DNA of 64,000 bases from contig CM065170.1 of NCBI GenBank assembly GCA_033026295.1, forward strand, positions 7,697,540 to 7,761,539, written 5' to 3'. Both the position numbers and the translations under genes were made by a program. The first letter of the stretch is position 1. Each line of letters starts with the position of its first letter. The notes beneath the pieces are model-generated. The model had not been told where the DNA came from. It saw only the letters and a list, made by a program, of their open reading frames with translations, and ran no database searches. This document shows positions 1 through 21,563 of this stretch, in pieces. This DNA comes from Channa striata. Its lineage: Eukaryota; Chordata; Actinopteri; Anabantiformes; Channidae.

Positions 1-1685
1 GGCAAGACAATAGTTTCAGATAACCACGTATGAAATTGAACTTGCAGCGACACAGACAGGAGGTTTATACTGAGGTTTATGAGCACACTTTTGACATTTT
101 TATTATACCATCATGTAAGAACGCATTTGTGCAGAGGACCTAGTTAAAAACTTAAGGACACTCCCACTGCACTGAAAATATGAAACTTTTTAAGGCCAAG
201 AAAAAGTTGTTGCAAATGTATGTATATTTTTGAAAAATCTGTGAAACAGCTTTTCACAGGGACACTAGAAATATAACCTCAAAGAAACTGTCAAGATTTT
301 ATATAACACTGTCTAGTATTCAACGACCTTAAAAAAAGCACGACTACCATTTGAGCAACACGACAGCGTAACTAATGTAAAACAGGCAGGTCACTAGTGT
401 TTATAAGCTGTTATTTTCACACATTATAAGCGCATAAGCTGGAGTTTTTCTGGTGATTAAAATGACAAGAACGTGAGCATGGTGGGGTTAACACACCCTC
501 AGGCGTCCACTGTGTCGTACCCACTGGAAGACCTGGCATGTCATCCTGACCTCCCTGACCAACTAAGACATACTTGCTTTGTTGTACTGGTTTTACCACC
601 GACCTAAACACGCTTCAAGGCTTAGTATTGAAATATGATAAGTGAAACTGAACTGAAGTTTCAACAAACAAAGCCTGAACAAAAGGCACGCTAATTACTG
701 ATCCATCTGCTGGTAATTGTCTTGACAAACAGCTGCAGCTCCATTAAACTCCAGAAACAAAAAAGAGTTTTTTTTTTTTTTTTTATTGGTGAGCCTCTAC
801 TTTGAGCTTGAGCACCGAAACTCCAGAGTTATAACGACTGTCAGCAAATATTATTATTTTTTGTGTTGGTTTGCATTTTGATGCCAACGGCACGTGTTTG
901 CGTGGGATAAGTGTCTGACTGAGTGGAAATAGGGGAACAGAAGTCACGTGATTAACTAAAACCCATTTAGCGGATGTCGAAATGCGACATAATGCAAAAA
1001 GAAAAAAAAAAAAAACATCTGCGACGTGATGAGGGAGAAATAAAGAAGGAAGTAATTCAGAGCCATTCTGGCTACAAGATCAATGTCTCGTTGAGCTGTA
1101 TTTACAATATTCATCTCCCACAATAAACTTACACACACGATTTCATTAAAACGAGCGTGTGGTTAAAGCCCCGCTGACTGAAACTGGTGTAACTAGGTGA
1201 ACTGCGGATTTCCTGTTTACGCAGAAGTTCTGCGATATTAGCAAGTAACGGCCAGTGACGACAAGCTAACGGGGTATTTGTGGCAAACGTGCGGTCAACT
1301 TTAACCTTCACAGGTCACGCAGCGAGGCGGCGGTACGTGACGGGCACCTGCCGCCTCCGGCGTCTTATTATATTTCAAGGTTGTGCGGGTATCGACGGAA
1401 AACGCTTAGCAGCAGCCGACATGATAGCGGGCTAATGCTAACGTGCAGCTAGCGTTTAATCAGTATGCAGCTAACGGACTGTTAAAAAAAACGGCAAACA
1501 GGCAAATGTGACTTCTATGTGATTACGGGGATGACTGATAAAAATCATAACGGCTCATTAAACGCCTTTTAAAAATGTCTGTGTGGCATTCATTATGTAA
1601 CGTGCTACTTTCGAGAACTCAACGCGACTGATCGCCAGCGCTAGCTAGCGTTAGCTCGCTAACCCCCATCAACCATTTTACGTAC
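1..1685 (-). other. laptm4a intron 1 (partial), no exon seen
   Basis: This stretch lies downstream of the laptm4a first coding exon on the minus strand. I looked for the conserved second exon (the membrane segment that follows the TWYM motif) on the minus strand and did not find it, so the stretch is read as intron 1 running off the left edge. It contains a short T run near 767-785 and several GCTAAC/GTTAGC words at 1430-1665. A 64-codon minus-strand ORF at 417-611 has no recognisable homology. Confidence 0.5.
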
Positions 1686-1787
1686 CATGTACCATGTTCC
1701 CAGGATGATCGTTCCCGTCCGGACGTGGCAACAACCGCAGCACCTGGTGGTGTACAGTCGGTCTCGACTAGACTTGAACTGGTGCAT
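1686..1787 (-). CDS. laptm4a: laptm4a, first coding exon (partial gene)
   Basis: Lysosomal-associated transmembrane protein 4A is a four-pass membrane protein of late endosomes and lysosomes. The exon encodes 34 residues, starting MHQFKSS and containing the family signature [20 protein letters not shown], which matches the N-terminus of vertebrate LAPTM4A (cysteine-rich cytosolic start running into membrane segment 1). It ends in phase 0 at a GTACGT donor (1685-1680). I chose the ATG at 1787 because it gives the family-length N-terminus. An in-frame ATG at 1814 would add nine residues (MFLPTLVED), so the start is not fully settled. The rest of the gene must lie left of base 1. The LAPTM4A-SDC1-PUM2-RHOB order in mammals supports the identification. 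Confidence 0.85.
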
Positions 1788-2060
1788 GTCCTCCACAAGT
1801 GTAGGGAGAAACATCGGGAGATCTGCTGCTCACGGCGGAGACGAACGTTCGCAGCTTCAGCTGGGAGCGAAGTAACGCGGAGGAACGCGGAGGAACGCCC
1901 ACCGCACCGCTTCCCCGACGACGCCGCCGCACGACGGATACAAACAAACCGTCCGCCGGGAGGAGACAAGAGTCTGAAGCAGTTGGCAAGCAGGTTTTCA
2001 ACAGCCACGGCTAAAAACAAAACGGAATAAACGTGCTGGAGACAAAATACTTAACTTACA
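1788..2060 (-). promoter_or_regulatory. CpG-rich 5' region of laptm4a
   Basis: GC- and CpG-rich sequence directly upstream of the laptm4a start, with a short direct repeat (GGAGGAACGC) at about 1877-1896. It has the look of a CpG-island promoter and 5' UTR on the minus strand. ORFs of about 100-130 codons on both strands here reflect GC composition only. Confidence 0.45.
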
Positions 2061-2689
2061 AGCCGATCAGTTATTTTTTTTAAGGTGACGTCTTCTGTAT
2101 CAACGTGTCAAGCCTCGTTTCCATAGAGATGGATTGAAGTTTGTGACCCGCCTACACAAGATCAGCGACTCCAGCAAAACTGCGAGCGGCAGGAGGTTTT
2201 CCCCAAATCTGCTCCACTGCTTCCAATTTTATTCACGTTGGACCTGTGAGAACAAAACACACACATGCACAAGAAGCTTCGTCCTGTAAAATAAAAATAA
2301 AAAAATAAAAACAGAACATTTCTCCATTTGTCTGAATTGTTAATTTTATGCCACAGCTTACTATTGAGCTATAAATAACTCAGTTCTGTCTGCCACTTAA
2401 GTTTGACAGAACTGAAACATTTCCTGTCGTGATGCTTTCTGCAGCTTCTGCCAGACTTCACCCCTGTGTTTGCTTTGCTGGCATCAGCTGAATGACTAAA
2501 TGTAATCCAATTTCTACAATACTAGACCATCTACATTGCCAGCAGCATTGTTTTTAAATCTAAACCCTCTTTCAACATTTTCTCATAAAATATAAAAAAG
2601 CACACTGGGGATAAAATTGGTATAATGCAAATTTATTACCAGGGATTCTGTAAAAAACGGTAAATTTTCCCTTCATGGCAGGAGAAATA

Positions 2690-3286
2690 AAATATTTTGT
2701 AGCAGCTGATCATGATTTATTTTATTTATTTAATCTTTGTCATATACATATAATATTTACATCCTTGAGTAAGATCCAGATTCTTATTACAAATACTGTA
2801 CGTTGTATCTCATGAGTTGTTTAGCATAGTGTATCGGGACATGGCCAGTGTAAAAAAAAAAAAACAAGTAAAAAAACAAACAAACAATATATACAATAAA
2901 AAAATAAGCTTTTTGTACATATCTACACAGTACTGAGAAGAGATGTAATTCTAAAATAACTGAATAAATTTGCATACATTTACAGAAATTAATTTGTCAT
3001 AGGATCTAACACAATGAAGCCGAGGTGTAATTTGGAAACAGTGGCTTTTTAGCAAACAATATGCTATTTCAAAGCATCATAAAAATCTGCATCTGATTAT
3101 TTATGATTTATCATAGCAATAAATAAAGTATCGATAAACAACAACGGACATAGTTGCACTAAGTACAAGAATTCCCCATGCATCCCTATCACCTTCCCCT
3201 GAATCTATAAGGAAACAATCCATTTGGATTTGCTCACGAGTTACCATAATCAAAACTGGGTTGACAAGTGTCAAAAGTGCTGACAG
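2690..3286 (-). other. 3' UTR of the syndecan-like gene
   Basis: AT-rich sequence after the stop codon of the syndecan-like gene. Overlapping AATAAA signals on the minus strand (seen as TTTATT at 2716-2730) give a plausible poly(A) site near 2695. The stretch contains two perfect Pumilio response elements on the minus strand: UGUAAAUA (2754-2761) and UGUAUAUA (2888-2895). The UTR boundary is inferred, not seen. Confidence 0.4.
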
Positions 3287-4959
3287 TTAAAAAATAACTG
3301 CGTCCCTGTGGACACGTTGGCCTATAATGTATCCTCCATTTTCTTTATCCTGCCACTTCCAGATTAATAATGCTGTCAATATTGCAGCCAGTATCATTCC
3401 TGTTACTCCTCCTGCAATAACAGCTGTGAACATAAATTATGAGTTAGAAAACAAATTCACATTGTATAACTGTAAATCAGTGTAGCATGCTGCATAGTAC
3501 CTGTAAAGACTTGTTTGTTCTCCAAGAAGTTTATGTTGTTTGTCACAGAAACAAAATATTCGCTGTCATTTGCAGGCCAGTGCGTAGTCTCAGCGGTCAG
3601 GTCCTGGCTGCTGGGGTATACCTCCATATTTGAAATTTCACCTGGACAGATTGCCAACAGGGAGCATGAATCAAGATTGAAAATTGGGAAATGTTGGGAA
3701 ATGTATTCTTTAAGTTAGTAAACCTTACGTTGTTCTGACAAATCCCCCAAACCAGAACCAGAACTGTCCAGGTCATACCCCGATCCCTCCACATCTTCGA
3801 GAAGGGCAGTAAACTAATTTTAATGGAGAAAGATGGATGAGGATAGTGAAGGTTAATGTCTGCTACTTGACAGCACCACAGTTTTTTTTTTATATTCCTA
3901 ATGTCAGACATAAAAACATGACAAAGTGATAGAAGCCTATGAAGGTTCTGATCTGAAGAAGCCAATAAAGAAATGTCTTATTTCCTTGGTACAAAGTCCC
4001 CGTGAAATTACACAGTCTTTAGTAGCAGGCTGTTGTTGACAAGGCCACAGTGAGGCCAGTGACAACACTGTTATCACCAGTGAAGTGTCATGCAGCTGCA
4101 ATCAAATGACAGTGTCACTCCACCCAATTGGCCAGACATTAATGATTAAAGAAATATCACAAAACATAACAATTATGTTTACAAAGTTCCTCTTCTTTGG
4201 CAAAGTAAAACTATAATTTTCAGCCAGATTTAAAGAGTACAGGGAATGAATATGTTGTACCCCAAAGAGAAAAACAATGTGTGTCTTAGAAACTGGAGAA
4301 CTGCAACCCAAAAGACTCTGAGCTCACTGAACAATCTGAACAGCTGTACTTCACAAATAAAAATGTGCCTTAAATAATGATTGGATTATTATGTTCCATC
4401 ATACTGTATACTAGTACTAATGTTTTTTATAAGGCAGTTAAGAAGGAAAATGCAACAAACTATGTGTTTAAATTGTGTTTCATCATAATAACGATTCATA
4501 ATTAGTTGGAATCAGTTCTTTGGTTAGTCAGAACGTCAAAATGTAACAAAGTGACTCCTAAACAATAAAACATGGAACAATTTTACCAAGTGAACCAACT
4601 TTAATTTCCAAAAGTGAAATAATAACAACCCACATCATTGGATTGTTGGTGTGTGACAGTCATACTGCACATTAAAACTATACACACAAAGACACAATGA
4701 CATGACATAGCAACAAAAATAGCCAAAAGATAATAATATAAGAAGTAGTAAAGTGGTGAAAACAATCGCACTTTGGCATCGACCCTTAACCCTGGGCAAC
4801 ATCCGGAAGTGAGAAAGGTGAGCGCCAACACAGCCGTGCACTATTAAAAATGAAACGATGAAAAATTAAACTTGAAGCCGACTGAAGACTTACCGACATC
4901 CTGACTGGATGTAGAAAGCCCAAAGCTAAAAAGAAAAGCGCTGTCCGGGTCACGGTCAT
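3287..4959 (-). CDS. sdc1: syndecan-like proteoglycan core, SDC1-position gene
   Basis: Four exons (4894-4959, 3729-3813, 3501-3641, 3287-3423) join in phases 0, 1 and 1 with canonical GT-AG borders to give 142 residues. Exon 1 encodes a signal peptide (MTVTRTALFFLALG). Exon 2 has an acidic heparan-sulfate attachment cluster, EDVEGSGYDLDSSGSGLGD, with SG at residues 33, 40 and 42. Exon 3 is a short spacer with an N-glycosylation sequon (N75-D-S) and a syndecan-type juxtamembrane stretch ending NKQVFT. Exon 4 begins AVIAGGVTG, the syndecan membrane-entry signature with a GxxxG motif, followed by a hydrophobic segment to about residue 118. The membrane-proximal tail WKWQDKENGGY aligns position by position with the syndecan C1 region, but only a few residues match. 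The C-terminus is DAVIF, not the usual EFYA. Mammalian SDC1 is about 310 residues, so this is a much shortened ectodomain. The symbol rests on synteny; sdc4-like is the alternative by sequence alone. Confidence 0.8.
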
Positions 4960-5330
4960 GTTCCAGCTGTGAGCTGTGTACAGTCTATTTTCTCTTCCTC
5001 CTCACGGAATCCAAGCAGGTTTGATTGAGCAGGAATTGCCAAACCCCGCCCACCCAACAGGTAGCCGTGTTCACATTTAAACGATCTGATTAAAGCAATG
5101 ATACGTCAGAAATGTTTACATATTTACAGATAGTCTAAATAAAAAGCAGATATACATATAGGTCTAACAAACACATTTAGTTAAAATTCTGTATATTTTG
5201 TAGACACCTGAACCATAAAGAAGAACAAAAACACAAATTTTTAAAGTACAAATATGATAGAATGGAATAACAAAAGTACACATACATTACCTGGAATTGT
5301 ATTTGTTTCAATGAAATGAAATGGTTTACG
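4960..5330. other. sdc1-like promoter side / pum2 downstream spacer
   Basis: Short spacer between the syndecan-like start codon and the possible end of the pum2 3' UTR. It contains CCCGCCCACC at 5046-5055 close to the syndecan start, compatible with a GC-box promoter, and no other feature I can support. Confidence 0.3.
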
Positions 5331-7949
5331 TTATTTTTTTACTTTATTGCTAATCATGGTGTTATGTTGCTGCCTTTCACCTCTTTCAGATTTCCAGTTA
5401 AGCAGGTCTTCCTTGTCATGGTTCTTTAAACTACCAATTTGGGATAATAGTTTGCAGAAATTGTTTTTCCAGTCCAATCAGTAGTCTTTGTTTACAGATA
5501 CAACTGTTTAAATTATTTTCCATTATTTTAAACACAAGCTGCAAAAAAAAATCTATTCGTAAAGTGATTAAAAATCATTATGGCAACTAAAAAAGAGGAA
5601 AAACCACAACAGTGCAGGTCAAATGTTAGAAGAACAGTTTAATCATACATAGTCACAATTCTGCTTCCAAAAATGAGTTTGTTTTCTTCATCTAACATCT
5701 GGAAATGTACATAAGGCCACCTGAAAATGTACATGACTTTGACAGTGTGACAAAACTCATATGTTCATATTTATATAATTGACAATATTTTACATTGCTT
5801 TTGCTTACAAGGTAGGAGCTGTTCCAAAATACAGCACTCTTCTGTACAAAAATAATTCTTGTCATATCCTGTGAAGTTTCCATGGTAGCAGAGGACTAAA
5901 TGCAGCCTCAGAGTTTATTTTTTCCTTTTAAACTGTCACACATCAGAAAGACTAAGTGGATGTTACAGCTCCAGTACAAATAGAGGCTGGCCTTTCCCAT
6001 AACAGATTAAAAACAAAACCATGCCAGATTGTGAAGTCATAAAGTTTTTTTTTCTCTAAAATACACCTTGATCAAATAAAACTGTATACATTATATTCAA
6101 GGGGAAAGGAGTGATGAATATACACACACATCAAAATGCACATTTCTGCCCTTTTCTCCCCAAAAAAAGTGTAAAAGACATCCCATTTACAGCATAAACG
6201 TTTACAAATGTACAACTGTACAGACAAAATAAAAGCATCACTACCAATTTAGAGCAAGGCCTGTTAACACCACAACTAGACATTGACTTTTTTTTTGTTT
6301 AACTAATAATCTTACACTTAATAACTGCACATATACTACATGTATTCTACAATTATTCATATGAAGCAAAGAAGCCATCACTACAAGCATTACAGGTGAA
6401 TGGTACAGCCTTTGATGGCCCCACTAGCCTCCACCAATGCACTTGCATTCCCAACCAAATGAAAAACAAAAATTAAATTTTAAAAACAAAAAAAAGAACC
6501 TTTAAAAAAAAGGGTTCTTCCACATCCCTTTTTTCAACTTGTCCCACTAGTTCTAGTTCATTTTACCTCAGATGCACAAAGCCGACACAAGCTCCATTTC
6601 ACAACATTTTTTTTTTTGGACTACTATGACCTTCAGGCGGTGGGGTTCCCCATCACTGCTGCAAGCCCCCTAACCCAGAAGCAACAATTTACTCATACAT
6701 AAAGATGCTATACATTGCTAAACTACTTCTACGCAAGAGGATGGTTATTCAGTACATAAAGATACCATTTTCTAGAGCAGTGTTCATCTCAAACTACAAG
6801 ACAGATAAGATGTTACACAAAACATGATAAAGAAAAAAAATAATCATTTCAAGGATTAAAACCTTTCACAGCATGCCAACGCATACCCCACTCCCACCCC
6901 ACAATCCCCAGGAAAAAGCCCCGCACTATGGTCATTTCGTGTTAAGATTACACCAGGTTACGCACTCCCTGTACAACCAAACCTCATGCTCTGCTTCTAT
7001 AAGTTAATGGTAGCTTTCATCTTGCATAAACCCCAAGTAATCACCTGAATGAGGGGGAACGTAAGACTGCTCAGAGGGGGGGGCCTCAGTGGATCCAGCA
7101 GCTCAGGTTTGTCAGGCTGTAATGTTAAGTACCAAAGGAAAAGGCAGACTACAAGCTGCTGGGGTAAACGCACTCCCCCACTTAGCCTGGAAAAGGAGCC
7201 AAGAAAAAGCCACCGTCGGAAACACTGCCCTAGATTAAAGCACCGATCCTCACTCTGGGTGACTGTGAGTACACACAGTTCTCACCTATGGACAGAGGGA
7301 GGGGGAGGGATTCCACACGCATTATTTAGTGCTATGAATAAATCCATTGGCTGCTTTGGCATGGGAAAACACTTTCTGTGCATGGGATAATATACAAATA
7401 TAATATTTAATTACCAGCTGACATAAGTCTGGTTACAAAAACAAATGGGATTGTTTTTTTGTTGTTTTTTTTTTAAAGGATCACTCAGTTTAGCCTTAGA
7501 AAATCACTTGCTGGTGTTAATTGTAAGAATTGAAAGTTTCAGCAAATGTGTAGTAATTTTTTTCCTTACAGAGAATTTACAAGGTAAAAAACTAAATGTA
7601 CAATATGAAAACCAGTCAAATACATCAATTACATAATTAACAATGGGCTTGTGCTTTACCCAGGAGGAGGAAAAAGAAAAAGAAAATCTGCCTGCTGACT
7701 GTGCGTCCCCTGGGGCCCACACTAGGAGCCTGCACCAGAGTTGGCAGAGTGGCAGGGGTCAGTTGTCACAGCGTTCTTATGTGAAGTTGACTTGTCTTTG
7801 TTTTCTTTTTTTTTTGGTAGTTTCCCAAAAAAAATGGGATGTCAGAGGGTGGCAAAGGCTAACCCCTATGGCTAAGGAGCATCTCTCACAGAACACGGGG
7901 TTTGGGGATCCTACGCTTCTTCTTCAGGGGACCCAGGATGCTGACCTGA
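5331..7949 (-). other. pum2 3' UTR (inferred) and downstream sequence
   Basis: No coding exon is visible in this AT-rich 2.6 kb immediately after the pum2 stop codon. A long 3' UTR is typical of PUM2. Minus-strand AATAAA signals at 5914-5919 and 5343-5348 (TTTATT on the plus strand) are candidate ends. The 113-codon plus-strand ORF at 7049-7390 has low-complexity composition and no homology. Confidence 0.45.
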
Positions 7950-19379
<11,430 letters not shown>

Positions 19380-20649
19380 TCCACGGGAAAGCCTAAACAC
19401 AACATAATATCATGACTTAGGAAGTGAAATTTAGACAACAGGTTGATATTTTGTTGACATATGACAGAGAGCTCTTTGTCTTGCCCTTCATAAAACATAG
19501 TTAAATTGGTAGTCAATTTAGCAAACACCAAAACATGACATTTACTGCCTCTTAATAGCCTTTAAATTATGGCATTTGAAAGTTATAATACGCCTCCTTC
19601 GGGTAACCCTCTGCGCTGGGTACTCCGTGAGCCTGCAAACTTTAGGAAGAGTCGGAAACCGTAATTGATATGTTGTAAAACTCAATTTCCTTCGCCGGGA
19701 AAGGAACATAGTTATGAATTGCGTGGCTTCTTCTCCAGATTTCGATACGTTGTTCGCTCAACAACTGGTCATTCACGCTACAGTTCTAATTTATGGTTAA
19801 TCACGCTAATAACAAATAAGTCAATAGCACGGATGTTGACGGCCTGCATTCCCAGAATGCTAGCTAGGTAACGTTAGCTTAGTGTTAGATTGTAATTATA
19901 TATCAAATGTAAAGCCAACAGAAATGTAGATGCTACTGAAGAAAAAACATGTCAATGCAGACGCCCAGTGCTGCCAATTTTACATGGGAACGTGTAATTG
20001 TGATTTTGAATACATTTTAGCTTTAAACTGGCTACAACAGCAGCTAACTATTGGTCATTGTAGCAAACCGACGTGAAAGCCTTTCGGCAAGTTAGCTAAC
20101 GTTAGCTAACCTAGCACGCCAGTCCGCTGACAATTAGAGACTCAAATTAAATTTTGTGACTGATTATGTAAGGAAATTATTTTAAAATGTAGCGCTATAT
20201 CCTTGTTGGGTATAAAATAATTTTCACTAATAACAAGTGAGCATGTTTAGTGTTAGCTATTGCTAACGTTATTAGACTGTAGTGAGCGTTAGCAATGTTC
20301 TTAGCGTGCTAAGTAGCTAAGGCTAGCGTTAACCACAACGGCCTGCTGTTTATTATCGGTTAGTTATACTAGTCTCGCGAATAACCACAGGTTAATCATA
20401 AAATCAACGAGTTACCGTTTCACACAGAAAACGCGCTATTTTCCGGACTCGCAATGCCACAGTCGCTGTGTGCAGCAAGCCAAAAAACAGTAGACAAACG
20501 TAGCTAGCTGAAGCTAGCACACGCCAATTGCCAAGTTGCTGTTGTATGAGCTAAAACATTAACCAAACACACAGCGGCTAAACAACATGGCCCCCCTTCA
20601 AGTTCCAAACAGAGGGGCCTTAACCGCTAAACAAAAGGGGAAATACTCA

Positions 20650-20870
20650 CACCGCGGCACTCGAATTGAACGCGGTCGCTTCTCACAGCCTTCGCTTTCG
20701 ATCCGAACTAATAAACGCGGATACTCACGCGTTGTCGTAACGATAGGATCCCTGCTTGTTGCACGCCGTCAAGCCGATTCGATATTGTTTAGTTTCCTTG
20801 GAGAGAGCGGTGATTTAGCAAGGCTACAGTCAAAGCTAAGTGTTTGCCTACGCTAGTGCCCCCTCCCTGT
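20650..20870 (-). other. pum2 5' non-coding exon candidate
   Basis: The first pum2 coding exon begins at a clear acceptor (bases 19393-19394 of a TTTAG), 13 bases before its ATG, so a non-coding 5' exon must lie upstream. This CpG-rich stretch carries two strong minus-strand donors, GTGAGTATTT just below 20651 and GTGAGTATCC just below 20729. Either could end that exon, possibly as alternatives. The transcription start is not determined. Confidence 0.4.
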
Positions 20871-21420
20871 AAATAGCGTGAACTACGTAGACATGCGTAC
20901 AACAATGTCCGTGTGAATTTGCCGTCCCGACATACCGCTTGTAGAACAAAACGAAACACATCTGCTTCACCTTTTAGCAACATGTTATACAATAAATTAG
21001 CAACGTATCATGCTACATAATACTGCTGCTGGATAACCGGAGAAATATGTCAGATTTGTTTGAATGCGTGTATTTGGGATATTGCTCCATTTATTTTGTG
21101 AACAATGTTGTCTGAGCAACAGAAATAACAGTGTTTCGGGTGTGTTCCAATGACACGACTTTCCTAACTGCTTTAAACGGGAATTACAAATGATGTCGCG
21201 TAATCCACCGTCATGCAGTTAAATTTGGCAGATTTTGGCTGGTCCTGGGTCGGGTGGGCCCTCGTGGTCCGTGACCCTCCTCTACATATGAAACCGCATC
21301 AGACCCAATCACCTCTTGCATTTCAAGCTATGAGCTCACTTCCCGTTTTCCGATTGGATTGCTATATTTAGGAAACCACCCAGCGCTTTATAAAGAGACC
21401 GCACTGTTAACTGCTAAAGG
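20871..21420. promoter_or_regulatory. pum2-rhob head-to-head promoter region
   Basis: About 550 bp separates the pum2 5' exon candidate (minus strand) from the rhob transcript (plus strand). Close to rhob there is a CCAAT box (21305-21309), an inverted CCAAT box (ATTGG, 21353-21357) and a TATAAA (21389-21394). Paired CCAAT boxes with a TATA element are typical of the inducible rhob promoter. Confidence 0.5.
21389..21394 (+). promoter_or_regulatory. rhob TATA box
   Basis: TATAAA in the context CTTTATAAAGAG, 36 bases downstream of an inverted CCAAT box and 175 bases before the start codon, so transcription likely begins near 21420. Confidence 0.6.
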
Positions 21421-21522
21421 TTTTGAAGACGGGCTCGACTTTCGGGGCCAGTTAGTCCTGTTCCGTCTAGATTGTCCAAGAAGCGGCAGCGGACACTCAC
21501 TACGGGCGCGTCCGTGTTTCTG

Positions 21523-21540
21523 ATGGTACGGCGCGTTTGA
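21523..21540 (+). other. upstream mini-ORF in the rhob 5' UTR
   Basis: A five-codon ATG-initiated ORF (MVRRV then TGA) ends 23 bases before the rhob start codon and is the first ATG I see downstream of the presumed transcription start. It could reduce or gate translation of rhob; that role is inference. Confidence 0.4.
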
Positions 21541-21563
21541 GAGAGACCCAGGAAAAGGCACAA

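Noticed and set aside
417..611. 64-codon minus-strand ORF in the presumed laptm4a intron
   Set aside because: No recognisable family, no clear splice sites and no membrane or signal features; kept only as an unexplained ORF.
1619..2030. ORFs of 77-133 codons on both strands near the laptm4a start
   Set aside because: The laptm4a exon is read in a different frame with clear family homology; these are GC-rich shadows.
3170..3190. A GAATTCTTGTAC stretch downstream of the syndecan stop that could resemble the EFYA end
   Set aside because: It is out of frame, about 110 bases past the stop, with no splice signal linking it, and it reads EFLY rather than EFYA.
7049..7390. 113-codon plus-strand ORF
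   Set aside because: It lies in the presumed pum2 3' UTR, has low-complexity composition and no homology.
21537..21563. Extended rhob start nine codons upstream
   Set aside because: The upstream codon is TTG, not ATG; the conserved Rho N-terminus starts at 21564.
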